DNA from: Pelodera strongyloides
Taxonomy: Eukaryota; Nematoda; Chromadorea; Rhabditida; Rhabditidae
NCBI GenBank assembly: GCA_036852015.1
Contig: JAANDG010000104.1
Location: forward strand, 62,001 to 126,000
Direction of reading: 5' to 3'
Length of the DNA: 64,000 nucleotides
A program made the translations under genes and the position numbers. The notes under the pieces are model-generated. The model was not told where the DNA came from and searched no databases. It saw nothing but the letters and a program-made list of their open reading frames with translations. Positions 11,704 to 24,313 of this stretch are shown in pieces (position 1 is the stretch's first letter; the number at the start of each line of letters is the position of its first letter).

Positions 11704-12098
11704 TTAAAGCGACAGGCCCATCGAAGTAAACCTATATTTACGATACGTTCATTATGACTATCAAGCATTTTTATTACAATATATACAGACTAAATTTCAC
11801 ATTTATTCGTCCTGGAAAACTTTTTCCGACGCGGTCAACGTATATGTATACCATAAAACTACAGATTTCAAAGTTATATATGCAAATTTTAATCCCATTC
11901 TAATTTCACGATAAATTTGCATTGGCAGCAAGGATATTTGCGGGTTTACGGTATACATATACGTTGAGCGCATCGGAAAAAGTTTTCCAGGGCGAATAAA
12001 TGTGAAATTAAGTTTGTATATATTGCAAGAAAAATGCTTGATGGTCATTATGAACGTATCGTAAATATAGGTTTACTTTGATGGGCCTGTCCCTTTAA
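11704..12098. mobile_element. TTAA-bounded inverted-repeat element, family A copy 1
   Basis: It is bounded by TTAA at both ends (11704-11707 and 12095-12098) and has inverted repeats of at least 100 bases beginning (degenerate here) TTAAAGGGACAGGCCCATC. It matches the copy at 17119-17514 over its whole length. TTAA target duplication with short conserved ends is the signature of piggyBac-type non-autonomous elements. There is no transposase. Confidence 0.85.
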
Positions 12099-12134
12099 GT
12101 ATTTTCTGTAACATAAGTTACAGAAAATACTTAA
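12095..12134. repeat. Perfect 18-bp hairpin ending in TTAA
   Basis: TTAAGTATTTTCTGTAAC (12095-12112) is exactly reverse-complemented at 12117-12134 around a 4-base loop. It abuts the right TTAA of the family A element, and both of its own ends are TTAA. It could be a minimal element or a transposition scar. Confidence 0.8.
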
Positions 12135-12853
12135 AGCTGGGCAGATCAAATTCTGATAATTTTGAGTTCGGGGACGAGCGGGAATATATTCAGAAACTGA
12201 TGTTGCCAGTTCTATAATATATGCATCGAGCTTTCTAGAATGCTTGCCAGGGCATGGGCCAGGACTCCACAAAAAAAAATACAAATATTGCTAAATCGCA
12301 AAAATAGTTAATCAAGCACACTTTTTGTGCTCCATCTCTGGGAAAAGCGTAATTTGAGAATGTTTTTGCACAACTTCAATAGCAAATTACAAAATGTGTT
12401 TGCTGATGTTGGACTCTATTTTTAGTCGACGGAACTATGATCTAAATTATTTGTCCTAAAGCTGTATTGTACCTAGTTCTGAACAAGTTTCTAAACTATT
12501 ACATTCGAAGTATTGTATGCAAATTTTGTGCGATTTCTTTCTTCTTTGTGAATATATTTTTCTTCAGAAAAATTTAATATGAAAATATTGTAATTCGGCG
12601 TGTCGAATTTGATGAATCAATTGACGCTAAAGAAACTTCCGGGGAAAAGGAGGCTTCCAAAATTTGAAATATGAAAGGACAAGGCCATAATATACATATG
12701 TTGTAGTCGGTTTGATCCTTACATACAACGGAAATGAAAACCACGCCAACGTCACAGAGGGGCACACGGCGGCGTCCAGGGCGTTTATATTTATTAAGGT
12801 GGAAGTTCACAAAGTTACAAGCGCCTGTAAGGCTCGGCGAAGTCGCCAAGTTT

Positions 12854-13118
12854 CGCCCAAGAAAGGAACACATAACTGCACCACGTGCTTTAATATTTCA
12901 AATTCTCCAAATGATACCAAATGTACCCAATAGGTAGTCGGTGAATATGTTCACAAATAGTCCCTTTATAATGTAAGTTACAAAGTTACAACGCCTTAAG
13001 ACCAACAACGCCCAAGAAAGGAAAATAACTGCATCTAGTGCTTTAATATTTCAAATTCGCCAAATATACCAAATGTACGAATAGGTGTTGAATGTTCCAA
13101 ATAGCCCTCTCAGAAATG
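12854..13118 (+). repeat. Diverged tandem duplication, period about 155 bp
   Basis: About 12854-12974 and 13009-13118 share CGCCCAAGAAAGGAA, AACTGCA, GTGCTTTAATATTTCAAATT, then CCAAATG and ATAGG in the same order, with point differences and small indels. No coding capacity is apparent. Confidence 0.75.
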
Positions 13119-13879
13119 CACACATTTTCCCGGAATAAGGAAATGCGAATATTCGGGTAAATTCCTATATCCGACACTAATATAGCGATTTATGGTGCAT
13201 TAGTTGGCCTTAGGCTTAGGGCTTAGGGCGAGCAATTAATCGTATGGGTAATATGTTCTCCGAAACTACAGAAATACCTGAAGATGAAGAAAAAAATACA
13301 AGACATCTAGAAGTTTGGGACTTGAAATCACACGGCCTGGTTTGTGGCTTACTATTTATCGCAAGTAAAATGAACTAAGAACTATGGGGAAAAAAACTTG
13401 AATAAAGCGGAAAAAATAGGGTGTTTCGTCATGGAGTTGGTATAAAATATCAACTCTGGTATAACGTATAGCCGTATAACCCCATGCCTTCCTTTCCGCT
13501 GATATTTCCAAAATGTCAGAGTCAGACAGTGCCACATGCTAATTTGCACATGTCACATGCTAAATTTGCTCTCTTTTGTACATATGTACAAATGTTACAT
13601 ATACAATGTACATATATGATTAAAAAACAAGAGAAAGGGCAGAAGGTCATCTCTGATGTTTTGAAGTTGTTCATTGAACGTCAACTGACGAAGAAAGAGC
13701 CCAATAACGGGAGTGTAATTGCTCTAATGAGCTTAATTAGTTGGAAATTGCAGCTCGCCGAACTTGCAAATATTGCAAAATGAGTTGTTCGTGTGCATCT
13801 TATGTCTTCGGATTTGTTACGCTGTTTGCAGAAACATAATTGAAAGTTCTTAAAATTACACCTACTCCCTTATATACAG

Positions 13880-13976
13880 AGATAGGATGAGATAGGAAGA
13901 GAGAGAAGGAGAAATAAAGAATGATAATAGGAGAGAAAGAAAGAATAGAAAGAGATAAGTAGACGAGAGAGAGACA

Positions 13977-14034
<58 letters not shown>

Positions 14035-14052
14035 AGAGAAGAGAGATAGAAG
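13880..14052. repeat. GA-rich microsatellite
   Basis: An imperfect GA-rich flank surrounds a pure (GA)n core of about 50 bases. Confidence 0.9.
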
Positions 14053-15046
14053 GTATGAACTTCGAATTAAAATTATGTTTACGTAGCTGAGCATCCCGTT
14101 ATTCTTAACAAATCGAATTAGAGAGTTTAGGATCCAAAAGTTTAAACCAAATCTTTCATAAGCATTTATGATAGGCGGCTCAAAAAAACGACTTTGATAC
14201 TAAGACTAACTAAGACTAATAAGAAACCTGGTAGCTCGAAATTTTAAGAAAATAATAAATAAAAGTAAAAAAGACCGAGTAGGAAATAAGTGCACGCTTA
14301 TGAATTCTAATTTCCCGGGCAGATGCTGGATGCATCTGGCGGGCTAAAAGATGAAAACAACAACATACTATTTACGCCTAGCCCTTGGCAAACCCCCATC
14401 ATGCGCACTTCATGAGCAGTTGCCTATTTCGACACTATTTTTGAACTTTCCAGGAAGAAAGAAAACAAGGATGTTCTTTGAAAGATGAAAACATTACTTC
14501 AATACATTCTGTTTCGATGTTGCGCAACTTTAAAGCAATACTGCACGTGAATTCTGAATCGTACTGTGGATAATTGCATTTCCATGTATTCTATGCCAAT
14601 GTGTGCGCCCTATGGTGCGAATAAAATGCGCAGTGACACATAATTAGTATATAATAGATGGAAGCGCAATTGGTGAGTATACGTTCAATATCCACTATGA
14701 ACTATGAAGGTAATGTGTGTCGCTCTAATAAACGTGTATTTGCAATATAAACCCAACAAATCTTTTTAAATGCAAATAGTTGTTCATTTTTCTACTTCTC
14801 TGAATCTAAAAATATTCGTCAGCATTCCTAAAAATATGCAAAAATAATCATATTCGTCTAAAAATCCAAAAAAAAAGGTGAAATAAGGTGTGACCACCTC
14901 CCACACCTTTACTACAGTGGACGAAAATTGAATTTGCGTGAAAAACGTGCGTCAACCTTTTATTTAGTGAACATCAAAGATCCAACCAGGTAAACATGTT
15001 ATTAACTTTGCATTTAGATCGACAAAAAATTGAATTGAATTCAAAT

Positions 15047-15232
15047 TTAAAGCGAAATATTGGCCGGTTTTTGAAACGCATAGGGTACACCAGCCAGCAT
15101 TCGAATGTAGCTTATGCAAATCAGCATAAATTAGAATGAAAAATCGAGCTGAATTCGAGTAAATTAGCATAAATACGTAAGAATTGAGTTATCAACAATG
15201 TGTTTCAAAAACCGGCAGGTATTTCGCTTTAA
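15047..15232. mobile_element. TTAA-bounded inverted-repeat element, family B
   Basis: The ends are TTAAAGCGAAATA...GGCCGG and the inverse, with GTTTTTGAAAC as the next inverted block and an interior GCATAAATTAGAAT / GCATAAATACGTAAGAATT shared by other copies. It is about 186 bp, with TTAA at 15047 and 15229. Confidence 0.9.
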
Positions 15233-17118
15233 AACTAAGGACACATTGTTTACTGGCGTATCATTTTCTGGGCCCACGCCCACGGTAGGGAAACAGTTAG
15301 GCAGAGGTAATAATAGAATAATATAGATACGTACCAATAGCGCTATATGTCGATAGGGTGTTCAAACGAGTACAGGGAAAAATACGCTCTATTACTTATT
15401 CCGAACAAAACTAGACGAGTCTTCTAGCTGAAAGAGAAACCGACGAGCTACCGTAGTCACACTGAATTTAGGTGGGGACTTGGGAACTGGTTAGCGTTCC
15501 GTATCACAAGGGTAACTTTAGATAGCAGGCCACATCATGATGTTTGCTCTCCCGAACTAACTAAGTAATCCAGATCAAGGGAGCTAAACTACTATTATTA
15601 TGTACATGTTTCAAAAGTGCGTGCGTGAATAAATTAACCAGAATGTTGTCTAAATAAATGATCATGATAAAAATTAAAAAATTTCTCAGACACGAAATCA
15701 ATTTTGTCCCAGACACCATACAATCTAATTCTCTTATAGACTAGCGCCTAAAAACTCACAAAAACCACTGTAAGGTGCAATGTAATAAACCAATAAATGT
15801 AGATGTTTGCCGCGAACGGTGTTTTTTCCCAACAAATTTCATTATCGTTGATAAAATAAAAAAATATCTAAAGCAAAAATGTGGTCGTTTGGTCGGTTTG
15901 GTCATTATTATACAAAAGGGACTAGAGCCAATATAATATAGTTTCTTGTTATTGCAAACTCTTTCTAATTCGTCTAACAATAAGTGCACACTAGAAACGT
16001 ATAAACTACTGCTACTTTATGCAGTACTGCACAGTGCTGCACAGTACAGCAGTATACTATTTACAATATGCAAATTAAAACCAAAATACCAAGGTTGTGC
16101 CTAGATGCAGCAAGAATCAAATTCTGTAGGAAAGTTCAACAAGAACAAGGTCGTTCACACATATCTTTTTTCCAGGAATTCAATCTTTCACGATAAATTG
16201 CTCCCTTTTGGTAGGAAAACGTTCCAAAACTGACAGAATTCCATACAAATATTTCACGAAGAAGTTTGCGAATTTTGCAAAAAGCCAAAGGTGCTAATTC
16301 CCCTGTGGGCAATATCCGACAATCTGATCAAATGAGAATGTTGGTGCAAATTTAAATGGATCTGGGCATAGCTAGGCGAAACCAAAAGTCTTAAAACTAT
16401 AGCGCCTTTGGTACGTTAGTGATTGGCTTTTTTTACCACGGTGAAAATACCGTGGCATGATGAAAACGCGCAGAGGCTACGCGACGACTGCGATAAAACA
16501 TACCGATTACGTTGTATCTTTTATGCAAACTGCTTACGCATTTAATATTTTTTATTCTTTTTTCTTACATGGATAAATAACGTTCGTCTGGCCAATCAGC
16601 TAGCTATTGTTAACCACAAGTACAGATACACTTTTTTGTTTTACGTATTTGGTCATGGGAAAATTAAAAAATCAACTTCCTCTTGGATAATTTTGTTGAA
16701 AGACTTTTCACTTTTCACAGGGTAATTCTTATTTTTACACTTAATATTAAGTTGTAAAAATAATTGTTGTAGCTTTTCTATAAATCGAATTCCCAGACTC
16801 GTCATTAAAATAAAGAAATATCAAAAATAATAAATCAGAAGCTGAGGAAAAAGTGTTGGGAAAATACGTGTTGTTCATTCGTCATTTCTCAAAAAATTAA
16901 GAAAATAAACGAAATTAATTATTTTGGTTTACACTAGATTCAGTACTGAGAAAATTATACATACGCCGGGATTTTCTGACACAACTTGTATTACTTTGGT
17001 TTTCGCTACAGACGACGGTTTTATATTGGTAAAGAACTAATGACGACGTATCATGTTTTTTACCCAGTAAAACATGAAAGTGATGCGGGAAAGAGGTAAA
17101 GGCAACTTTATGGATGTC
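15233..17118. other. Gene-poor stretch
   Basis: AT-rich DNA without a supported gene, long ORF or recognised repeat. Confidence 0.5.
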
Positions 17119-17514
17119 TTAAAGGGACAGGCCCATCAAAGTAAACCTATATTTACGATACGTTCATAATGACTATCAAGCATTTTTATTACAATATATA
17201 CAAACTAAATTTCACATTTATTTGCCATGGAAAATTTTTTTACGATACGCTCAGCTTAAATGTATACCGTAAAGCCGCAAATTCCTTGTCGTCTATGCAT
17301 ATTTATCGTGAAATTATAATGCGATTAAAATTTGCATATATAGCTTTGAAATCTGCAGTTTTATGGTATGCATATGCGTTGAGCGCATTGGAAAAAAGTT
17401 TTCCAAGGCGAATAAATGTGAAATTTAGTTTGTATATATTGTAATAAAAATGCTTGATAGTCATTATGAACGTATCGTAAATATAGGTTTATTTTGATGG
17501 GCCTGTCCCTTTAA
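17119..17514. mobile_element. TTAA-bounded inverted-repeat element, family A copy 2
   Basis: TTAA at 17119-17122 and 17511-17514, ends TTAAAGGGACAGGCCCATC, long inverted repeats. It is the same length, within a base, as the copy at 11704-12098. The short ORFs in it are repeat artefacts. Confidence 0.9.
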
Positions 17515-19089
17515 AATAGAAAAAGAAAAATTTGCGAATTGGGTATTTTGAGAAGTATAAGTTGTATAAGTATGTTCTGGCATCTTTCATGACAATATAA
17601 ATCATTACACGTACGGTATCTCTATGGTACTTGTAATGTATTATTAATGGCTGAAGGTACAATAAGCATTTAAGCATTGTATTGCTACTGTGTGGAGTAG
17701 TTTACTGAGAAACACCAGGATCGGACACACCGCTTGGAATATTTGTGCCGCTCTAATTTGGCGTTCGATTGGCACACTCTTGGCAAAAACATTTAAGCTG
17801 CGTTTGCTCATAGGAAGCGCCGCAACCTTGTATTTCGTATACATACAATATTACGAGTGTGAATTTATGAATTTATATGAAAAACCAAATTTAAAAAGAA
17901 AACGGCGTTCAACTCGTACACAACGAAATACGAACCACAATACGACATTCTGAACTTACCATCTGAATAGTAGTTCCATAGATTTTAGCGATTTCTATAA
18001 TGGAACCAATGTAATATATTTTTATTTCTGCGGGAGCACAACATTACAACATACATCATCACTACAAGAACGCCTAAACTAAATTACCTATGGCAGAATC
18101 AAAAGTTTGGCGTAAAATACAAAGTAATTTCATAAACTTCATGCACACTAAAATAAAATACGTTCAAAAGTGATGTGTGTTGGACAACTCGTTTCAAAAC
18201 ACCTTTCAAGCAAATGATCTCATTTTTCGTTTCAAGAGCCTTGTTTTCACTACTTTAGTGCAGTGTTCTTATTATATTACTTCCCGCCCGTAAAGGCTAA
18301 AAATAAAAAGTACTAGGCTAGAAAAATAGGAAAGCACATAGAAAACAAAACCGAAATTAAGCTAACGAATTGTAGAATACATCATATTATGATGTCCTTA
18401 ACCAATCATAGCGGCCAAAATCGCTGACAAAAACGCTAACGTTTGCTCAAAACAAGACCTTCAGAAATATACCGCAGATTTATCAAGATACACTACTCAG
18501 ACTACTCTGGAATAAAATAAAGACAGGCAAAAATACTACAAATTCAATTTAAAAGAGGAACTAAAATTTGGGACTTTAGCCCGGAAGTGTTGCTGCTTTT
18601 AGATGCATTTTCTAGTGACACTAATGTGTCAGAAAAAAACAGATGCTTTTTGAATCCATCTTGTTTGGTCTGGTGTGCATCTAGCACAAATTAACAAGCC
18701 AGGCTAATTGGTTATGGTTTTGCTAAACTGAATACAAACAATCATGATTTTTAACTAGTTATATTGAATTTAATTATTTAATCATGAATTTGACGAATGT
18801 TAATATTAGATAATACTGCTCTATTATTCAACGAATTGCATAGGAATGTCTTAATTTGGATCACTCAACCTAATGGAAAATCATGCGAATTAAAAAATTT
18901 TTGCAAAAATTTCCATTTTCATCCGTGAACGAAGGCGTTATTTAATTAACTATTGCAGTTGCAGGGACTTCAGTGCATAGATAATAACCATTAATGAGAG
19001 TGAAATAGGTGAATGCACTTATTAATGAAAAAATTGAAATTTCTTAAAACATCAGAAGCTTATACAAATTTACAGACTAGGGTAGCCCT
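17515..19089. other. Gene-poor stretch
   Basis: No supported exon chain and no recognised repeat. Confidence 0.5.
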
Positions 19090-19224
19090 CACAGGAAATA
19101 TGCCCGATTATTTTGGAAAAAATCCTATATATGCCGAAATTTCCGAACACCCCGATATATGCCCGATCACGCCGCGAATTTGGGGGACTTGATCGGGCAC
19201 CTATCGGGTTTCCACTTTCCTGTG
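19090..19224. mobile_element. Short CACAGGAAA-ended repeat with CCCGAT motifs
   Basis: It begins CACAGGAAA and ends TTTCCACTTTCCTGTG, with several CCCGAT/ATCGGG motifs between. The same right end and motifs recur in the tandem array in SCYL1 intron 1 (about 52240-52562). This looks like a small non-autonomous repeat family. Confidence 0.5.
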
Positions 19225-19239
19225 CTCAGAAGCTCAGTA

Positions 19240-19395
19240 ATTTAGAATTGCAGCAAGTTTTTAAAACGCATGTGTATGCAAATAACTGCGCGATAGCGCG
19301 CGATTCTCGGTCTAATTCCACTCATTCGCATACAGCATATGAACATGCAATTGTTATACGTTTGGAAAACCGGCCGTTATATCGCTTTGAGGGCT
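19240..19395. mobile_element. Degenerate family B element
   Basis: The right end reads AAAACCGGCCGTTATATCGCTTTGA, close to the family B end with the terminal TTAA mutated. The left end keeps TTTTTAAAACGCAT. It is probably an old copy. Confidence 0.4.
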
Positions 19396-21022
19396 TTAGC
19401 ATTTCATTAAGAGGTATTAGACACCAAGAAATGAAATAATGAACGAAGACTGCTTCAGGAACATTGCTGCCAAAAATTCAATAACGCATAATGCATAATA
19501 ACGCTCTTCTAACATTAGCACCATCCGAAAGTTACTCTATTTAGAAGTGGACCAATATCTGCAAAGAATCTGAAGCTATCAAATTCTTTGGGCCACACAA
19601 AAAGACCACTGTGTATGCAAATTGCGTGCAAAAAGCAGATTGGTGGTGGTCCATTGACATTCAAATTGCTTTCCATTTGCGCAAGTGATGCGCAATTAAA
19701 AGTAACCTAGATGCCCATTTTTGGGTTAGTGCAAATGCAAAGCGTGGGCGACATATTGTGGAAACTGCCAAAAAATCATAACTTAATTTAAGAACGTTTG
19801 CATTTACAATTTACATGTTTTCGAAGAACGGATGGAAAAAGACTATCAACATATTCACGCTCAACAATTTATTTCTTGTTTGAAACGCACAAGATAAAGT
19901 TTAAAAAATTCAAGTTCCAGGTAATAGTACGGAACGCGTATAATAGTAAAACAATTGGCTCAATGGAACAAGAAAAAAGGAAGCATGTTCAAGCAAACAC
20001 TCTGGGATTTTCAAATGTTGTCACAGTGCATGTTTATTATCCTCTACGGGATGTACTCTGCTAGACGCTAGACGCTTGGTTAACTTCAAGATATCGCGAA
20101 GATAAACACGATTCAAAATGTCCACTTTATTTAGTTCAACGGATTGTTGTGACAAAAATGGACGATAACCATGCCAAGCCTGGATTTTTCGGGGAAAAAG
20201 ACAATTTTTAAAACTGCAATATAATAAATGAGCCGTCTCGGGGGAAATATATGCAAATGCTTGACGACGCCGTATTTTCATTGTTTGGGGAGTAATATGC
20301 ACTTTTAGGAATACATAATTACTGAATAATTGCTCTTGTTATTTGTGATAATTAGTATAGACAGGAATTAATTAATGTGATCAGGAAGCTCAAATGCTGA
20401 TTATCTTTCAACTTTAATCTAGATGAGTTCTTGGGGAAATGAACACGTTTGGGCGTTCAGTATGCAGCAAGCTAGGACGAAAATATCTAACTACACGTCC
20501 AGGGTGAACATACAAAGTACAAAGTACCTTATTATTAGGACGAAAATGGAGGAGAATAGGACTACCTACAGTATGAATTAGCTTGAAAACTTCAAATATA
20601 TTTTGTTTCGTCTTTTGCATTCTATATTCTATTTTGTACTGAACATGAACACCTCTAATTTTTTTCGAACAACATGAAATTTGAGGTTAAAACTTAAAAC
20701 TACAAAACTATGTGAGCTTTCTTCCTGCAATTATTGCTCAATTAACGTTTTTCCTATTCGTGCAGGAGTTCAATTACTTCTCATTTCTTGCAAGTAAAGG
20801 CAATAATCGTAGCAAACAAAACATTGCTGAATATTTATAGAACTAAGCCTATAAGTACTTTTATAGAGGTTACGTAACTTGGAGGTAGGGTAAAAATATC
20901 ATTACGTAAGCATTAAGATGGAAGCGCAAGATATTTTTTTAACGTACTGAGAGTTCAGGACTAACCTAATAGTCAAAATAAGTGCATTGGTAAACTTCGA
21001 GGGAACTTGCATTAGGAACGGA
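19396..21022. other. Gene-poor stretch
   Basis: A 93-codon minus-strand frame (20302-20021) is the only longer open frame. It has no recognised domain and no clear splice context. Nothing else is supported. Confidence 0.45.
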
Positions 21023-21142
21023 TACGAATACTCCCATTAATTTGTTCAAGGTAATTAAAACCATGGCCATTCAATTGTTGCTTGTCAACCTTTCATCATA
21101 TTGATGCACACATTTTATGTGTTGATAAATAGTTAAATATTT
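21023..21142 (+). repeat. Dispersed 120-bp repeat, copy 1
   Basis: This stretch, including GTAATTAAAACCATG and CAATTGTTGCTTGTCAACC, is nearly identical to 36773-36893. The second copy lies just beyond a tRNA-Asp-derived repeat in the BEL/Pao cluster, so this may be a piece of that element or of a SINE-like repeat. Confidence 0.85.
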
Positions 21143-21158
21143 AAATATACAAAAAAAC

Positions 21159-21545
21159 CTACTTATCTGCCTTCTTCACGCCCTTGTCCGTTGTGTTTTG
21201 CATTGCGCTGATCGGACGACAAATCGTGTCGAATATCTGGAATTTATGAAAATTCAGCTGTCTCTAAATAATATTTTTCTGCACTTCTTCCCCGACAAAA
21301 ATGCCTGATCCCAATTTTAGTTGTTCACTGTCTATCGATATATTGACACCTATCATCCAACTTGTAGTTTCAAATTTATTATTAAAAATACCATCATTAT
21401 TGCACATATTATTGTCAAAACCTTAGCTCTATATATGCTAGTGCTAATATTATTATTATTATTATTATATTTCACACACCGCTCCATGAATTTGCCTCTC
21501 TCTTGGTTTATATTCAGGCCATGGATCGACAACCACCGACGACAT
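21159..21545 (-). CDS. Possible two-exon 47-aa protein
   Basis: Exon 1 (21545-21480) starts MSSVVVDPWPEYKPR and is preceded by CTCAG two bases before the ATG. The donor is GTGTGTGAA. Exon 2 (21236-21159) follows a TTCCAG acceptor, stays in phase, and encodes IFDTICRPISAMQNTTDKGV before a Lys-rich end and TAG. Codon content looks coding and the phases match, but the donor is weak and no family is recognised. Exon 2 could instead belong to a longer gene. Confidence 0.4.
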
Positions 21546-23083
21546 TTCTGAGGAACAAAATTACCTGAAAAAAAAACAGGATAGATTTGTGTATAAAAAA
21601 TTGTGTATAAAAACAAGGATTCAGTTCAATGAAGATAGAAATTTTAAACAAAGGAAGTGGATCGAACTATGTATGGAAAATGAGAACTATGTATGGAAGA
21701 TGATTCAAAATTCGCGCAGTTCTTCGAATTTTCTTCAACATATACCAACTCAACAACCATTCGTCAACATCTTCTCCCGTAGTGTTTGTTGAAAGGATTA
21801 ACATAACACGTGATTCTATTCTGAGTGGAAATGTTTGTCAATTTATTTTCTCGTAAGAAAAAGTGTTTGTCATCTTAGAAATGTCCGAACAACCAACGGT
21901 TTGAATGTTGGGTTTTCTTCGACAATATCATCAACGGGGAATAACGGTAAGTATAGAAACATAAAATTACACTTGAATTAAATTTGACGCCATTATTTAC
22001 GAGATACTTCATACTGTAGTTTTGACAATTTATGCGCTAATTGGGCTGGTTAACGCACAAAACGATTATTTGAAATCATAGGCAAGAATCTAGGGGCAAG
22101 ATTCCCGGGCCTAAAAAGTTCATATGGAGAAAATTTGCCTATAAATTAAAAAATCCGTTCCTAAGAAAAAACTTCTTCTGCTGGAGCAGAACATAGATTG
22201 TGGAATGTAAACAATGAAGAAAACTCAACAAGTGGTTGAGTTTTTGTTGGTCTGTTTGAGCGATGAAGGTGTGGTGGGCGAATGAACAAATACTGCATTA
22301 CCAACAGAAACAGAGGCTTACTCACATCTGTGACCGTATGCAAGAACTTGGGAGTATCCTACCGACTCCCGAGCCTCCCGCGGGAGGTGAGAGAAAAAGA
22401 GGAAACAGAGGAATAAGCGAGACGCAGAGACAAACTCTTCAGTAGTAGAAGAGGTAAGATTGTAAAAGTAGGAAATGCAATATAAACACAAGGGGTCAAC
22501 TATAGGTTAGGACAATTTGTACAGTGACTATGTATACATCATAAATTGCTGGAAAATTGGACATAACGATAAAGGAACGTGTGGCTTCCAAACTCCGTAA
22601 GTATGTGTCATTAGTTATTTTTACGTGCACTAATTGTAAGAGGAAAAGGGCTATCCCAAAACATAGCTTAAGTACTGTGCCTTCGTTCAGCTATACAATA
22701 TTATGTAATTATGTAGTAGGTCACAAAGCTTTGCATAGTTTATTATTTTAATAATTTACAATATATTTAAATTTTCTCTGTCCCAGAACGTTAAAAAAAA
22801 GCGAATAGTCTTGGAAAAATAACGACAACGCCAAAAAAACTTAATATTAATATGTGTCTTCAAGAGATAAAGCCATAACGAAGTCCAGGTTGAATATCGA
22901 CATCTTATCATCTTATCAGATCTAATATCCAGTCCAATGATTACTACACGTGTAGAAAAAGTGCTCAGGTCAGGATGTGCACTCGCGCAAGCGCAAGGCG
23001 CGCTCTCTTGCGGAAACGCATATAATGCTTGTCCGCGGTGATACGCGTTGAGATGCACGGCAAACAATGCGCGGAAAAGCGGA
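21546..23083. other. Gene-poor stretch
   Basis: There is a strong isolated donor-like GTAAGTATG at about 22598 on the plus strand, but no exon chain. A GC-rich palindromic spot (CCCGCGGG) lies at about 22378. Confidence 0.4.
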
Positions 23084-23344
23084 TCAGGAGTAAAGAGCGG
23101 GCATGCCCGGAATGCAGGGGTGAGTCTTAACAATGCCCCAGTGCACGCACCAAAAGGCTAGAAAATAATATAAGAAAAAAAATTGGTAAAGATTCTTACT
23201 AAATGGGATATAGCCACCGCCAACATGATGTTGGAATAAGTATCCAAGCACACTCACTCCCAGGAAACATTCATCGACCAGGCAACTACTGCCCATTTTA
23301 CACAGTTGAATACAAGGGGTGGACACTCTCTCTGATGAGTTCAT
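23084..23344 (-). CDS. Possible two-exon 72-aa Cys-containing protein
   Basis: Exon 1 (23344-23200) begins MNSSERVSTPCIQLCKMG, two bases after a GGCAG acceptor-like site, and ends at a consensus donor GTAAGAATC. Exon 2 (23157-23084) follows TTTTCTAG, continues in phase (FWCVHWGIVKTHPC...) and stops in TGA. The middle contains a short hydrophobic run (FLGVSVLGYLF). No family is recognised. The support is splice-site quality and phase agreement only. Confidence 0.35.
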   Translation of the reverse strand: MNSSERVSTPCIQLCKMGSSCLVDECFLGVSVLGYLFQHHVGGGYIPFSKNLYQFFFLYYFLAFWCVHWGIVKTHPCIPGMPALYS

Positions 23345-24313
23345 TCCTGCCTACATGTAATCGAACAAAATAATACTTACTCTAATTACATGAAAAAAAG
23401 TTAAGGTATTACCTAATTGTAAATGATATGGATAAGCAATAATTAGAGCAAATTCAGTTTCAATTGACGTCGTTGTGGAAAACGATTATTTATTCAAATA
23501 ACTCCATCTCGACTCTTTTCACATCTCACAGCCCGTTTCACAAACAGAAAAGAGTTTGCGATAGGTAAGAAACGGAATGGGTCAAAAACCTTTTCTTGAG
23601 TGCCATTCAAACTTTTTTCATTTTCCTTCTTTACTTTGGTCTTTGATTTGGAAAACGGTTTGCATGAATTTTGCAACCGCTTTACGTAATCTGACAAGAT
23701 TTTTTTACAGAATTCAACGAAAACGTGAAGAATTTTGTAAATTTTGCTTTTTTTGTAAGTCGCTTTTCCATCATTCTACCATGAAACTATATATAATATG
23801 ATGTGCCAATAAATTATTATGATTATCACAAAACCGTGAAAATCTCAGAATTACATCGGAAATTAAAAAAAAAACTGTTTATTCAACAGGCAAAAAAATC
23901 GTCGAGCATGCATAGAAATGAAGACTTGAAGGCAACGTATGTTATGTAAGTGTTGGTGAAGTAAAACATTTCAGGATATCAAAGAGATGAATTATCTGGA
24001 ACTCGTCGCCTAATGCTCGGGACCTCTGCGTAACAAGTCATACGTTTTGAAAACAGTGTATTGAGCACCCCTTGGATAAAGGAGCACACGTTGTAGCTTA
24101 AAAGATTTAAGAATGTACGCGACTCGCGTAATAATGTTCCGTGGGCCTCGTTTGTTCGAAGCTTCTTGTTAGGTTAGGGTTTCATTTGCTCGACATTCTT
24201 GAGAACCAATAAACCATTATTATTATTATAATTATGAAGCGATACTTGGAGTTTTCTCACAAAAACACTCGTACTCGTTCTAATTTTGTGCGTCTACTTG
24301 AAAATTTACGTAA
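23345..24313. other. Gene-poor stretch
   Basis: One Lys-rich minus-strand frame (23697-23494) has possible splice sites but no chain and no domain. Otherwise nothing is supported. Confidence 0.4.

Larger units (their letters stand above)
12135..15046. other. Gene-poor stretch
   Basis: No supported exon chain. It contains the diverged tandem duplication at 12854-13118 and a GA-rich tract at 13880-14052 (pure GA about 13980-14030). The rest is AT-rich and unrecognised. Confidence 0.5.

Noticed and set aside
20021..20302. A 93-codon minus-strand frame, considered as a decayed transposase
   Set aside because: No catalytic motif, repeat ends or splice sites were found.
23494..23745. A Lys-rich minus-strand frame considered as an exon
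   Set aside because: No start, no neighbouring exons, and Lys-rich frames are expected by chance in AT-rich DNA.
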